A stretch of 64,000 nt of DNA from Metridium senile. Its lineage: Eukaryota > Cnidaria > Anthozoa > Actiniaria > Metridiidae. Numbering within the stretch: the stretch's first letter is position 1; each line of letters opens with the position of its first letter. Below the pieces are notes generated by a model. It saw only the letters and a program-made list of their open reading frames with translations, searched no databases and had not been told where the DNA came from. This document shows positions 20,001 to 31,406 of the stretch, piece after piece. The translations under genes were made by a program, and so were the position numbers. The DNA lies in contig OX459096.1 of the NCBI GenBank assembly GCA_949775045.1, positions 44,238,379 through 44,302,378 on the forward strand. The letters run 5' to 3'.

Positions 20001-20275
20001 TCAAAAAATGAGCTGTTCACTGTAGGTAACAGACATTTGATGCAGAACCAGTCGTTATCTGGAGTTTGTAGTTCCGATATGCACTTTCGATGAAATGTAA
20101 ACATACAACCAGAACAAGAAATATGGCGCTGATTCCTCCTAACCGTCGAAGTACAAGCTCCACATGTAGGTCGTCTAACAGTAGGTCCAGGGTTTAAATT
20201 AATATCGTTAGATAGTAAAAGCAAAGTTGACGATAAATACGTGGATAAAGATACTTTGTTACAGGGTAAGTACAT
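17093..20275 (-). CDS. CR1-like LINE polyprotein: 2A-like motif, PHD finger, APE endonuclease, reverse transcriptase
   Basis: A single uninterrupted frame of 1060 codons from an ATG. Residues 11-22 are hydrophobic, followed by DINLNPGP (24-31), a 2A-like ribosome-skipping motif with N in place of the usual E. A C4HC3 PHD finger follows (C38, C41, C54, C57, H62, C65, C78, C81). The APE-type endonuclease shows N134, E161 (SETW), DFN at 266-268 and SDH at 328-330. The RT shows the aspartate block at about 700-707 (FLDLSKAFDM), GVPQGSVLGP and YADD at 788-791. All catalytic residues that I can check are present, so this copy could encode active enzyme. Protein length fits CR1-group ORF2. The 3' UTR is broken by another transposon. 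Confidence 0.88.
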   Translation of the reverse strand: MYLPCNKVSLSTYLSSTLLLLSNDINLNPGPTVRRPTCGACTSTVRRNQRHISCSGCMFTFHRKCISELQTPDNDWFCIKCLLPTVNSSFFESTDGNDCISDSNNLANSEFKFPATLDGFSFKQIKGLTMAHLNIRSVIKHIEELRLFTHDTKPDVIALSETWLDDSISNEEILIDGYQLERRDRNRNGGGTAIYLKECFVFDRISLSSDFNDLEIVLCSIKFLRSKPLLVGSVYRPPDVTTFYSRLLNYVEDIDFETSEFYLLGDFNCDTASKQGKDFVKKMKDIGLKQLIKEPTRVTPHSSTTIDLIFTNASHRVSNSGVLDLSISDHYLIYCNRTCKTPRPKAKVINVRSFKNFDPKAFNKDLEDVPWDTVSLFDNPDDAWFCMKTFLEDLCNKFVPLRTLRVRGSQPPWMTEEIRTSIKTRGTCKRKAVRSKSNEDWVRYKKSRNKVTNLINEAKRDHYNTLLSNDADDPSKIWSTIRKLIPKKNKQSLHELVYDELRYTDNSNIARCFNEFFTSIGTRLRGAFGSSSGSSYVVLSSSAAGISDFSFKKISSDFVRKELSSLRVKKSSGLNNIPTRLLKLGADTLAKPLTTIYNLSLMTGEVPKSWKSATVTPLHKSGDLTDVNNYRPISVLPVVMKILERAVHQQVHDHLVSNRILSPHQSAFRRGHSTCTALLDVSDYILKNVDRGNVIGAIFLDLSKAFDMVSHPLLKYKLENIGIRGVTLNWFDNYLKQRSQSVCVNGTLSDCFDLTLGVPQGSVLGPLLFTIFINDLPSVVKDSKVVIYADDTALFFAGKDVGNIQSTLQRDLNHLNNWFNVNELLVNCKKTKVMLFGSRQRLTRCAKPILSIDGSTLEFTDTMKYLGLTFDSYLNWHSHIDTVAAKISRRLSLLSRIRKFLNVDTCRQLHTSLIQPLYEYCDVIWTNADPTSLERLHRLQRRGARIILQKRVRETHTETLLKSLGWITLTARWNFNKCLTVFKCLNGFCPSYLSKIFTLNSDVHSYNTRCKNNIHMTKVSSRSGLRSFSFSAAKLFNSLSENVKKSTTVKAFKNSYWTNI

Positions 20276-20316
20276 TAGCTTAGTTGATTCGCTTGTATGT
20301 AATCCACCATTCTCTT

Positions 20317-20435
<119 letters not shown>

Positions 20436-20609
20436 GAATCACAGGATAATTTCTATTTACATAGTTTCCTGGTTATATACTAGTCAAGCTATTGCCTATA
20501 GCCTCAGACTTCACTTAAAACTTACATGTATACATTTATGTCACTCTTCTTATTTATAGTCCTCTAACAGTACAGTCTTTAATGTCCATAACTTTCCTTA
20601 AAATTCTGG

Positions 20610-21074
<465 letters not shown>

Positions 21075-21250
21075 ATCTAAAATCTACCACACGCGCATAT
21101 GCATATTTACATCACATGCAACACTCAACTTAAATGTTAAATGGCTGGTATTCAGAGGGTTTCTTTCTAAGAGAATTCGACGTCTACTCTCTTCTGGTTT
21201 TCTAGCTAAGAGTCAAGCTACAATCTTTGTCAAAAGTAGTAGCCACAATG
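21075..21250. repeat. Left flank of block B, shared with block C
   Basis: About 150 bp similar to 28135-28290 (TTTACATCACATGCAACACTC and following). No gene is recognised in it. Confidence 0.6.
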
Positions 21251-21482
21251 AGGGTCCTGAAGGGGGGTCCGAATCCCATTTCCCAGTTTATATTATTGGA
21301 CCAAATCCCAGTCAAAAATCACATAATCCCATCAGTTTTGCTTAAGTTTTTTTAAGTTTTCAATCCCATTCCCATTTTCTATTGTTCTTTTATTTGTAAA
21401 TCCTAGTCCCAGTGCATCAATCCCATTTTCCCAGTCAAAAATAAGGCCAATCCCAGGTCCCATTTTACCCCTTCAGGACCCT
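21251..21482 (+). mobile_element. hAT-type MITE, copy 3, with exact 8-bp duplication and an empty site
   Basis: Ends AGGGTCCTGAAGGGG and its inverse, flanked by CCACAATG at 21243-21250 and 21483-21490. Block C carries the uninterrupted sequence AGTAGCCACAATGTTAG at about 28274-28290, i.e. the empty site. An 8-bp duplication identifies the family as hAT-type. Confidence 0.88.
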
Positions 21483-21881
21483 CCACAATGTTAGTATTTT
21501 ATTTCATAGTGACTACTTTATGTATTTGAATTAAGTATAAAAATACCCCCCTCCCTTTCCCCCACATTAATGTGAAATGATTGTGCATTGATAGGACGAC
21601 CATTAATGACTCCCTCCTCAACATTACCAGGGGGGACTGGGGGAGTAGTAGAATTTCAGCAGTACTAAAATGATTTTATCACAGACGTGCCAACACTTCT
21701 GTCAAACATTAAAGCTGTCCGACTTGGGGCTACGGATCCTTTAAAATAACTCTCTCTATTGATTTACTGATAAAGAAACTTCAGCGTTATCAGGCAGCTA
21801 ACTAAAAAACAATCGAACACCCATTTCCATTAGAACAGGCAATTAGGCATCATTAATTTACAATCTTTTTTTTTATAAATG

Positions 21882-22104
21882 TATAAAAGCGACTTTAAAT
21901 AAAGGTTATAAGTAATTAGGGTCATATGTAATTAAGTCATTCTCAATATTCAATACATATTCTATTACTTTTTTAAATTATAAAGAAATTTATCAAGTCC
22001 TTACAGTATATATTTGTTTTCAAAAGAAAATTATGAATAATTACTTCAACAATGAAGTCTCAACCAGACATCACGTGGCGTTGCTACGGAAACTGCTGAC
22101 GTCA
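21882..22104 (+). promoter_or_regulatory. Putative cGLR-B promoter: TATA box and CRE/ATF site
   Basis: TATAAAAG at 21882-21889 and TGACGTCA at 22097-22104, in the same arrangement as in blocks A and C. A donor-like AAAG|GTAAAT lies at about 22206. Function inferred only. Confidence 0.45.
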
Positions 22105-22906
22105 TTTCTACGAATCGGGGAATTTTTATTTTCTTTTACTGTCTCGACTCAAGACTCTCATCGTTTGATATATTTTATTCAGGATAAAGGTTATCGAAGC
22201 TCTAAAGGTAAATTAATTAGCAACCTTAGTAAATGTGAATCAATTTCGTACATTGATATTTTGTATTATCAATCGAGTTGACTTGATTCATGTCGATCTT
22301 GAATAAAGTGCAAATTGTCATGGGATTTGATTGAGCTAAATTCCACAATCACTTTTAAGTGATTGTGTTAAAACACCTTTTCTATATAAAGGTCAACTTT
22401 TTCGACGATATATTATTGTGAATGTATGTGGTTTATGTCCTTGTAGTTCTTGCAATGTTTAAGCTTGATCCGACACTTGTAGTAATAGACTTCAGACATG
22501 AAATTACTTCATGAATGCTTCGAAGTCTATTCGACGCTTCCTCACAAATTGTCATGGGATTTGATTGAGCTAAATTCCACAAACACTTAACACCTTTTCT
22601 ATATAAAGGTCAACTTTTTCGACGATATATTATTGTGAATGTATGTGGTTTATGTCCTTGTAGTTCTTGCAATGTTTAAGCTTGATCCGACACTTGTAGT
22701 AATAGACTTCAGACATGAAATTACGTCATGAATGCTTCGAAGTCTTCGATGCTTCCTCGTTGGATCGATCGATCAAATCAACACAGTTACTCATAACCAC
22801 ATTCAACTATCAAAGCTTTTTTTAAAAAGCTTTAAATGGCGATAGATATAATGGTACAAAACATAAGCCAAAGTATTAAAATGTACAAATATTAAACTCA
22901 TATTAC

Positions 22907-23518
22907 CACAGGTAGCCCAAGCTCACTGTTAGTGTTGATTTACTAAAGGATATATGGGTACTTTTGAACCTTCGATTTTTTGCCTTAAAAATTTAATAAA
23001 ATTCAATAAAACTCTTACAGTGTCTTCTTGTTGATCTCTTTAATCCTCCGAGTTAATTTCAGCCTATTTCGTTCAGAATACATTCCTTCTCCCTGCCTTA
23101 CATAAGAAAGTATATAAATCTCCTTTCTTAGGGATGGACCATTTGACTTTTGAGGGGGGGGGGGGGGGGGGAGATGATTTTGCCCATGCAGGAAATTTTT
23201 TTTAGCCCACTGGCATGCGCACGGATTTTATTTTATAGAAAAGCAAAGATTTCAGTGGCAATTTTGGCTTGCAGGAAATTTTTTTTCAAAATCATCCACA
23301 CACCCCCCCCCCTCAAAGTTAAATGGTCCACCCCTTATGTAAAGCAGGGGGAAGGTAATTTATTCTAAACGAAATCGGCTGAAAGTAATCGGAGGATTAA
23401 AGAGGTCAACAAGAAAACACTGGAAGAGTTTTTTTTTTAAGGCAAAAAATCGAAGGTTCAAAAGTACCCATATATCCTTTAGTAAATCAACACTAACAGT
23501 GAGCTTGGACTACCTGTG
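22907..23518. mobile_element. Foldback element in the 5' intron of cGLR-B, carrying a nested MITE
   Basis: The same element as at 8423 in block A, with ATATTAC at 22900-22906 and 23519-23525. Its loop has been split by a second element at 23131-23334. Right-arm deletions make the hairpin less perfect than in A. Confidence 0.75.
23131..23334. mobile_element. PIF/Harbinger-like MITE nested in the foldback loop (TTA duplication)
   Basis: Ends GGGATGGACCATTTGACTTT and approximate inverse, with a G-run and a C-run next to them. It is flanked by TTA at 23128-23130 and 23335-23337. Block A has the uninterrupted loop (TTTCTTATGTAAAG). A 3-bp TTA/TAA duplication is typical of PIF/Harbinger. Confidence 0.7.
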
Positions 23519-23837
23519 ATATTACCTATACATTTACAGTAAATGTGCACAAGAACATTGCTTGGGCTGCCTGTGTACCCAGAGGATATAAGTCATACAT
23601 TTACTGTAAATTCACACAAGAACATTGATTGGGCTATGTGTGTACCCACAGAATACATTTACAGTATATATACAAAAAAGATTGATTAGCTGACTGTATT
23701 TTCAAGTGCTTGGAAAACTCAGCTAATAAAGTGGCATGAGTTTTCATATTTAAAAGTGAATATCAGGCTTGAAAAGCGATTTTAAGTAATTTTATATGAA
23801 TCCAGTTACAAACACTGCCTCCTTTCCTTTAAACAGT

Positions 23838-25673
23838 ATGGAAGACTTTGACGAAATATTTGGGCAATCAGTATCACAGCCTACCCCGTTTGATTTAAAA
23901 ATAATGCAAGCACTGAAAATCATGAAAAGAATACTGGAAGAACAAGAGAATTGTGATAACTCTGGTCCACGGACAACAACAGATAGAAGTGAAGCTAAAA
24001 AGGTATAATGAGCATCTAAAATCTTATAATGCCTGCTATTATTGTCTGTCTATAAACTATTTTGATGTTAGTCTTGCACACTGCAAAAACGAAATGCGTT
24101 GATCCAAAATATTGAGTACCTTTTACTCAAAAATACGTCTACATTTACGTTAACTCTTGATGATGAGTTGGGTTGACTCACTATTCAATGATTTACTCAA
24201 TATACTGTTGTATCTACAGTTTTTGCAGTAAATGTCATACCTGTATGGTTCAATTCGTTTGTCATTATTATTGATAATATATATTAAAAATAGGAAAAAA
24301 CTAAACAAAAAGACACCAAGACCACGTTGAAAGCTAAACCCAAAAAGCAGAAGAAAAAGACCAGCGCTTCAAAGAAGAAGCCTCCCAAGACTAAGCCTTC
24401 CACGTCCAGCAGAACCAATGACTCGGTGTTACAAAATGATAAACCCAAGGAGTCGGCAGAACCTAAAACCGACAAACCTGCTACTCAAGACGAAAAGCGC
24501 CATCAAAGAAAAAGACATCGAAAACGTCCAAAAGCTACCATGCTTCAAACGCTGCGAAAATTTTCAGCCGGTAAAGTCAAGATACCCAAAGAACGCTCGC
24601 AATGGGCCAAAAAGATGGCAGACACCCATCTCGAGTACATTCGCAAGTATTGCAAGGAGGAAGCTCCACAGTTCTTTAGTCATTTGGTATATACTGGAAG
24701 CTTCTATGAGCATTTAAAGACAGAGGATGCTGATGAAATAGATATCATTTTAGCTCTTGATACTAAGAGTGACGCTCATCTAACCATCGAAGAAGTTACT
24801 CTTCCTGGCTATGCACAAATCAAAGCGACAAAAAGATCCAGTAAATATTGGAAAGAGTTTGCCAATGGTGAGGGATACATTCGACCTCAAAAGATGCGCA
24901 GTTTCTTCTTTGGTCTAGTTCAGAAAGCTGTCACTAAGTACAAAGACGAACAAACCACAGAAGACAAAAAAAAGCTAGAGCTGAAGGTTTCTGATAACGG
25001 ACCGGCAATTAAGCTTGTCATAAAGGATAAACCTAACAAAATGGAGATGTCTGTAGACCTTGTTCCTGCTTTCCTGTTCAAAGAGAAAAAAGTTGTCGGT
25101 GCAGCACATGCAGTGGGAAAGCATTATGTCGCCAAGATTCCACCCAAAGAACTGGCTTCCAAGCACAAATTGCAGGGTTGCAAACTGCTTTGGAGAAGAT
25201 CTTTCTCACTAGATGAGAAGAAAAAGATGCAGGATCTAGATAAAGATAATCGAAGTTGCAGACGTGAAGTTATTAAGATTATCAAGACTATTCGTACAAA
25301 TGATGCAACCCTGGCAAAACTGTCATCTTTCCATATCAAGACAGCTTTCCTTCATTATAACTTTGGTGAAGGTAAAGAAGAACTGGACTGGTCAGGCGAG
25401 GAACTGCCTGACAGGTTCTACGAGCTGATGAAATATTTACTGGAATGTGTAAAAGCAAAACAGCTTAAACACTTTTTTATCCCTGAGCTGAATCTCTTGG
25501 AAGAATTGCCAGACACAACCCTGGAGAATATTGATGGTCGTTTAACGAAGCTCATTGAAAACGAGAATGAACTGCGTAAGGTTGTGTTCGTTGAACCTAC
25601 TGCCAACCCCAATGCAAGTAATACTACAAAGGATTTGAAACCGACTGCAAAAAAAAGAAAGTTGGACCACTGA
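23838..25673 (+). CDS. cGAS-like receptor (Mab21/cGLR nucleotidyltransferase), copy B
   Basis: Two exons, 23838-24002 and 24294-25673, phase 0, 514 aa. A strong acceptor (TTTCCTTTAAACAG) lies one base before the ATG at 23838, so I take that as start. An in-frame ATG at 23796 would lie in the upstream intron. Exon 1 encodes an acidic then helical leader (MEDFDEIFGQSV..QALKIMKRILEEQ). Exon 2 gives a Lys/Ser/Pro-rich tail, a spine-like helix, then GS at 190-191, E203 and D205 (DEIDIILAL), D310 (SVDLVPAF), WRRSFS at 355-360 and FIPELNLL. The NLS-like KKRK lies at 508-511. All three metal-binding acidic residues are present, so catalysis is expected. The cGAS zinc ribbon is absent. It is the most complete copy. 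Expected role: ligand-triggered synthesis of a nucleotide second messenger. The ligand is unknown. Confidence 0.85.
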
Positions 25674-25999
25674 TGTAGAGTCTGTTGAACTGGAACAGTT
25701 AACCAACGGATGAATAAATCGATAGAAAATGTGATCAAAAGCTATCAAATCATGGCGGGCTGACTGTACGATATCAGTTTTAAGTTTAATAGTTTTAAGT
25801 TGAAGTAAAATGATCTGTATTGGTATTGAGAGGCGGGTTTAGGGGGTTGGCCGACGAGGCCGCGACCCTCCTAGCCTTTTAAAAGATGTATTTTCTGCAT
25901 ACAGTCCAGGCCTTGAAGGTTTTTATGTCAGGATGAATTTTTCCGATCTAAGCAACCTAAAGCACTCGAAGATAAAATTCGTATCTCTGTGTGCCCTTG

Positions 26000-26740
26000 T
26001 AATATCCTCTTAATATCCTGCATTCAAAATTCTGCAGCCAGATTAGTAACTAGAACTAAAATAAGGGAACACGTAACTCCATTACTTTACAACTTATTGA
26101 TTGGCTACCTATACAGTTTCGCATTACTTTCAAGGTATTATTGCTTACTTATAAGATCGTTAATCGTAATGCACCATCATATCTAATTAATTTACTTGAG
26201 CATTATACACCTAGACGCACATTACGCTCAGCTACTAAAGGTCTATTAGTAGTACCTAGGTCAACAACATCTACATATGGAGACACAGGGAGCCCGGCTT
26301 TGTGTCGCTTTTATATGAAATAAATTATGCAATGAAATAAAATCTATTATAATCATGAGAGCCTTTGGGTTTCCTGTGCTGTATTTAATCCTTAGAGTTT
26401 CCGGTAATGGATTAGCGTTACTGACCTGTGTGTGCCGTTGGTAACTTGAGAGCGCATTAGCGTAACGTATTAGAGTAACGCACACCCAACACTAATACGT
26501 TAGGTTTGAATTTCAAAGTGCTCTCAAGTTACCAACGGCTACACACTATACTGATTACCGGAAACTCTAAGGATTAAATACAGCACAGGAAACCCAAAGG
26601 CTCTCATGATTATAATAGATTTTATTTCATTGTATAACTAATTTCATATAAAAGCGACACAAAGCCGGGCTCCCTGTGTTGAGGCTTGCGAAATGCGCAA
26701 GAACCGTTAATTAAATTAAATTAAATTAAATTAAATTACA
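26000..26740 (+). pseudogene. LINE 3' fragment in block B, largely replaced by a palindrome
   Basis: The same fragment as in block A (SAARLVTRTKIREHVTPLL, then IVNRNAPSYLINLLEHY), but without the SINE. After ACATATGGAG the remaining coding part and most of the 3' UTR are missing. A palindromic element at 26283-26679 joins directly to TGAGGCTTGCGAAAT, and the (TTAAA)n tail follows. Confidence 0.75.
26283..26679. mobile_element. 397-bp palindromic element associated with a deletion
   Basis: Near-perfect inverted arms of about 170-180 bp with ends ACACAGGGAGCCCGGC and its inverse. The terminal word CACAGGnAGCCC is shared with the foldbacks at 8423, 22907 and 49721. No target duplication is seen. 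About 300 bp of LINE sequence present in block A is missing at this point. Confidence 0.7.
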
Positions 26741-27375
26741 TGTATATAACTATATTGTTGTTGTAATATAGAGCCACATGTATGATATTGGGAACTTGTT
26801 ACAACATTGCACCTTAAAAAAATACTTTTACCAGTCAATAAAGTTTTATTCACATCCGATTTGGCGATGCAATGTGCAACAACTATGGATATGACTGCAC
26901 CAATTATTCTAAAATCTTCATTCTCACCCTTCTACTCAATATTTTTTACATTTTTACACTGTAGAGATTTGATATCAGAAAATCAAAAATCAAAAATTTT
27001 GATAAGGGGGATTTTATTGAAAAAACAAGAACATAATCTCTCTCAGTATATAAAGCGTATGTATTTACTATATTTTAACATATATTACCATTCAGACTCT
27101 GTAATTATTATTTCAAATTTTCTAATTTTATATATATAAAAGCAGGTGGGAATGTAAATCACTGTAGATATGGGGTGTGGACATTGGGGGAAGGGGTGGG
27201 AATATGAAATAGTAGGGATATGGGAAGTTGAAGGGTTTTTTACTTGGTGTAGATAGGTGTCTACAATTAGTTTCATTACTATGTAAGCTAGACAATATGA
27301 CACGGTAATAAAGTTATTATTATTAATATCATCATCATCATCATCAACATGATCATCATCAGCATTATTATTATT

Positions 27376-27480
<105 letters not shown>

Positions 27481-27900
27481 TAACAATTATTCGCCGAAGG
27501 CGAAGTGATTATCGGTGAATATTTACCGAGCGGTGAGTCTTCGAGCTGCGAGTTGATTATTTCAAAAAAGAAAGAAGGAAACAGCATTGAAAGTGAAAGT
27601 ATTTTATTTTTTAAAAGCGCGAACGTTACGCGTAAAAATTGTAAACTTTGTCTCACATATAATGACAAAAAAAAAACGACGTGAAAATTTACTATGATAC
27701 CTTTAAATAGCTTGACTCCAAAATTAGTAGCTTTTTTTGTCGATTTTGGGACAGCATTTCAGTTTAAAGTTTTCAATTTCATCTTCGCTAACAGTGACAA
27801 AACAACTACTGGCAGCCATTTTGTCCGAAAAGGTGATTATCGGCTGATAATTCGAGATAGCAAACCAATCAGAGCGCGCGATTTTGTATAATCACCTTTG
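27481..27900. other. Possible non-autonomous element between blocks B and C
   Basis: Starts ATTATTCGCCGAAGGCGAAG and ends CCAATCAGAGCGCGCGATTT then TATAATCACC. The word GTGATTATCGG occurs near both ends. The sequence is more GC-rich than its surroundings. It resembles a dispersed repeat I associate with anthozoan genomes, but no clear TIR or target duplication was found. No gene seen. Confidence 0.35.
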
Positions 27901-28290
27901 TATTTATACTAATATTATTTATTTTTCTTTTCATCATTTTACAAAAATATAGAACCGTATTCATCCCTAATATAAGGTATAAGGTATAATACTTATTTGA
28001 CAATGAAAACGAAAAATTGTCTCCAAATACATAAATAATAATAATAACAATGAATCAATGTTTTACGTCGAATATCAACCAAGCCATGCGCCATACATTG
28101 GCTAGAATCTATCATACGCGCATATTCCCAGCTACATCAATATTTACATCACATGCAACACTCAACTTAAATGTTAAATGGCTGGTATTTAAAGGGTTTC
28201 TTTCTAAGAGAATTCGACGTCTACTCTCTTCTGGTTTTCTAGCTAAGAGTCAAGCTACAATCTTTGTCAAAAGTAGTAGCCACAATGTTA

Positions 28291-28429
28291 GAGTACAAAC
28301 ACTAAAAGTGTGCAACATAAATACCACTAAATACTGCTAAATTATGCAAATTCTTCTGTTCTCTATTGTTTAATCAACACTATTTAGTGGTAAATAGTAC
28401 AAAGTATTGCACTTTTAGTGTTTGTACTC
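28291..28429. mobile_element. Tc1/mariner-like MITE with TA duplication
   Basis: 139 bp with ends GAGTACAAACACTAAAAGTG and its inverse, flanked by TA (28289-28290 and 28430-28431). It lies between the left flank and the start of block C. Confidence 0.7.
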
Positions 28430-28691
28430 TAGTAATTTATCAAAGGGGGGTGGGGAGTAGTAGAATTTCAGCAGTACTAAAATGATTTTATCACGGACGT
28501 GCCAACACTTCTGTCAAACATTGTAGCTGTCAACTTGGGGCTACGGATCCTTTAAAATAACTCTCTCTATTGATTTACTGATAAAGAAACTTCAGCGTTA
28601 TCAGGCAGCTAACTAAAAAACAATCGAACACCCATTTCCATTAGAACAGGCAATTAGGCATCATTAATTTGCAATCTTTTTTTTATAAATG

Positions 28692-28914
28692 TATAAAAGC
28701 GACTTTAAATAAAGGTTATAAGTAATTAGGGTCATATGTAATTAAGCCATTTTCAATATTCAATACATATTCTATTACTTTTTTAAATTATAAAGAAATT
28801 TATCAAGTCCTTACAGTATATACTTGTTTTCAAACGAAAATTATGAATAATTACTTCAACAATCAAAACTCAACCAGACATCACGTGGCGTTGCTACGGA
28901 AACTGCTGACGTCA
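28692..28914 (+). promoter_or_regulatory. Putative cGLR-C promoter: TATA box and CRE/ATF site
   Basis: TATAAAAG at 28692-28699 and TGACGTCA at 28907-28914, conserved with blocks A and B. A donor-like AAAG|GTAAAT lies at about 29040. Function inferred only. Confidence 0.45.
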
Positions 28915-29799
28915 TTTCTACGAATCGGGGTATTTTCCCTACTTTGTTTTCATTTTCTATATGTCTTGACTCAACACTCTCTTCTGGTATCATCGTTTTA
29001 ATATTTTTATTCAGGATATAGGTTATCCAAACTCTAAAGGTAAATGAATTAGCAGCCTTAATGAATGTGGACAATGTGAATCAATATCGTACATTAATTG
29101 TTATTTTGTATTATCAATTGAGTTGACTTGAGCAAATCATGCATGCCCATCCAGTTGTGTAAAGTGCAAATTGTCATGGGATTTCATTGAGCTAAATTCC
29201 ACAAACACTTACTGACAAATTGTCTATTTAGAAGTCAACTCTTTCGATGATATATTATTGTGAATGTATGTGGTTTATGTCCTTGTAGTTCTTGCAATGT
29301 TTAAGCTTGATCCGACACTTGTAGTTGCCAATAGACTTCAGACATGAAATTACTTCATGAATGCTTCCTCGTTGGATCGATCGATCAAATCAACACAGTT
29401 ACTCATAACCACATTCAACTATCAAAGCTTTAAATGGCGATAGATATAATGGGTCAAAACATAAGCCAAAGTATTAAAATGCACAAATAACATTTATTGT
29501 TTATATTACCTATACATTTACAGTAAGTGTGCACAAGAACATTGCTTGGGCTGCCTGTGTACCCAGAGGATATAAATTTACACAAGAACATTGATTGGGC
29601 TATCTGTGTACCCACAGAATACATTTACAGTATATGTACCAAAAACATTAATTGGCTGACTGAATTTTCAAGTGCTTGGGCAACTCAGCTAATAAAGTGG
29701 CATGAGTTTTCATATTTAAAAGTGAATATCATGCCGGCATGAAAAGCGTAATGTGATATGAATCCTGTTACAGAAACTGTCTCCTTTCCTTTTAATAGC

Positions 29800-31406
29800 A
29801 TGGATAAAGACACCCTTGAATCAATTCTAGACGAAATACGGAATGTCATGGGAGAAGAACAGTATCTTGATCTCTTTGGTCCTCTGACTACAAGAGATAA
29901 AAGTGAAGCTAAAAAGGTATAATGAGCATCTATAACTAATAATGCCTGCTATTATTGTCTGTCATACATACATGTCATACTTTCAATTCGTTTGTCATTA
30001 TTATTTATAATATATATTAAAAATAGGAAAAAACTAAACAAAAAGACACGAAGACCGCGTTGAAAGCTAAACCCAAAAAGCAGAAGAAAAAGACCAGCGC
30101 TTCAAAGAAGAAGCCTCCCAAGACTAAGCCTTCCACGTCCAGCACAACCAATGACTCGGTGTTACAAAATGATAAACCCAAGGAGTCGGCAGAACCTAAA
30201 ACCGACATACCGGCTACTCAAGACGAAAATCGCCATCAAAGAAAAAGACATCGAAAACGTCCAAAAGCTACCATGCTTCAAACGCTGCGAAAATTTTCAG
30301 CCGGTAAAGTCAAGATACCCAAAGAACGCTCGCAATGGGCCAAAAAGATGGCAGACACCCATCTCGAGTACATTCGCAAGTATTGCAAGGAGAAAGCTCC
30401 ACAGTTCTTTAGTCATTTGGTATATACTGGAAGCTTCTATGAGCATTTAAAGACAGAGGATGCTAATGAAATAGATATCATTTTAGCTCTTGATACTAAG
30501 AGTGACGCTCATCTAACCATCGAAGAAGTTACTCTTCCTGGCTATGCACAAATCAAAGCGACAAAAAGATCCAGTAAATACTGGAAAGAGTTTGCCAATG
30601 GTGAGGGATACATTCGACCTCAAAAGATGCGCAGTTTCTTCTTTGGTCTAGTTCAGAAAGCTGTCACTAAGTACAAGGAAGAACAAACCACAGAAGACAA
30701 AAAAAAGCTAGAGCTGAAGGTTTCTGATAACGGACCGGCAATTAAGCTTGTCATAAAGGATAAACCTAACAAAATGGAGATGTCTGTAGACCTTGTTCCT
30801 GCTTTCCTGTTCAAAGAGAAAAAAGTTGACGGTGCGGCACATGCAGAGGGAAAGCATTATGTCGCCAAGATTCCACCCAAAGAACTGGCTTCCAAGCACA
30901 AATTGCAGGGTTGCAAACTGCTTTGGAGAAGATCTTTCTCACTAGATGAGAAGAAAAAGATGCAGGATCTAGACAAAGATAATCGAAGTTGCAGACGTGA
31001 AGTCATTAAGATTATCAAGACGATTCGTACAAATGATGCAACCCTGGCAAAACTGTCATCTTTCCATATCAAGACAGCTTTCCTTCATTATAACTTTAAT
31101 GAAGGTAAAGAAAAACTAGACTGGTCAGGCGAGGAACTGCCTGACAGGTTCTACGAGCTGATGAAATATTTACTGGAATGTGTAAAAGCAAAACAGCTTA
31201 AACACTTTTTTATCCCTGAGCTGAATCTCTTGGAAGAATTGCCAGACACAACCCTGGAGAATATTGATGGTCGTTTAACGAAGCTCATTGAAAACGAGAA
31301 TGAATTGCGTAAGGTTGTGTTCGTTGAACCTACTGTCAACCCCAATGCAAGTAATACTACAAAGGATTTGAAACCGACTGCAAAAAAAAGAAAGTTGGAC
31401 CACTGA
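29800..31406 (+). CDS. cGAS-like receptor (Mab21/cGLR nucleotidyltransferase), copy C, divergent N terminus
   Basis: Two exons, 29800-29916 and 30027-31406, phase 0, 498 aa. The acceptor TTTTAATAG precedes the ATG by one base, as in copy B. Exon 2 is very close to copy B and keeps GSFYEHL, NEIDIILAL, SVDLVPAF, WRRSFS and FIPELNLL, so all three catalytic acids are intact. The basic tail and C-terminal KKRK are also present. Exon 1 differs: 39 residues with MDKDTLESILDEIRNVMGEE and no match to the B leader until the last residues (SEAKK). It lacks the intron MITE, so its intron is only 110 bp. It is probably functional. The N-terminal change could alter ligand binding or partner contacts, which is inference. 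Confidence 0.85.

Noticed and set aside
22033..22281. 82-codon frame upstream of cGLR-B
   Set aside because: It is broken in blocks A and C, and its splice phase does not fit the coding exon. It probably overlaps a 5' UTR exon.
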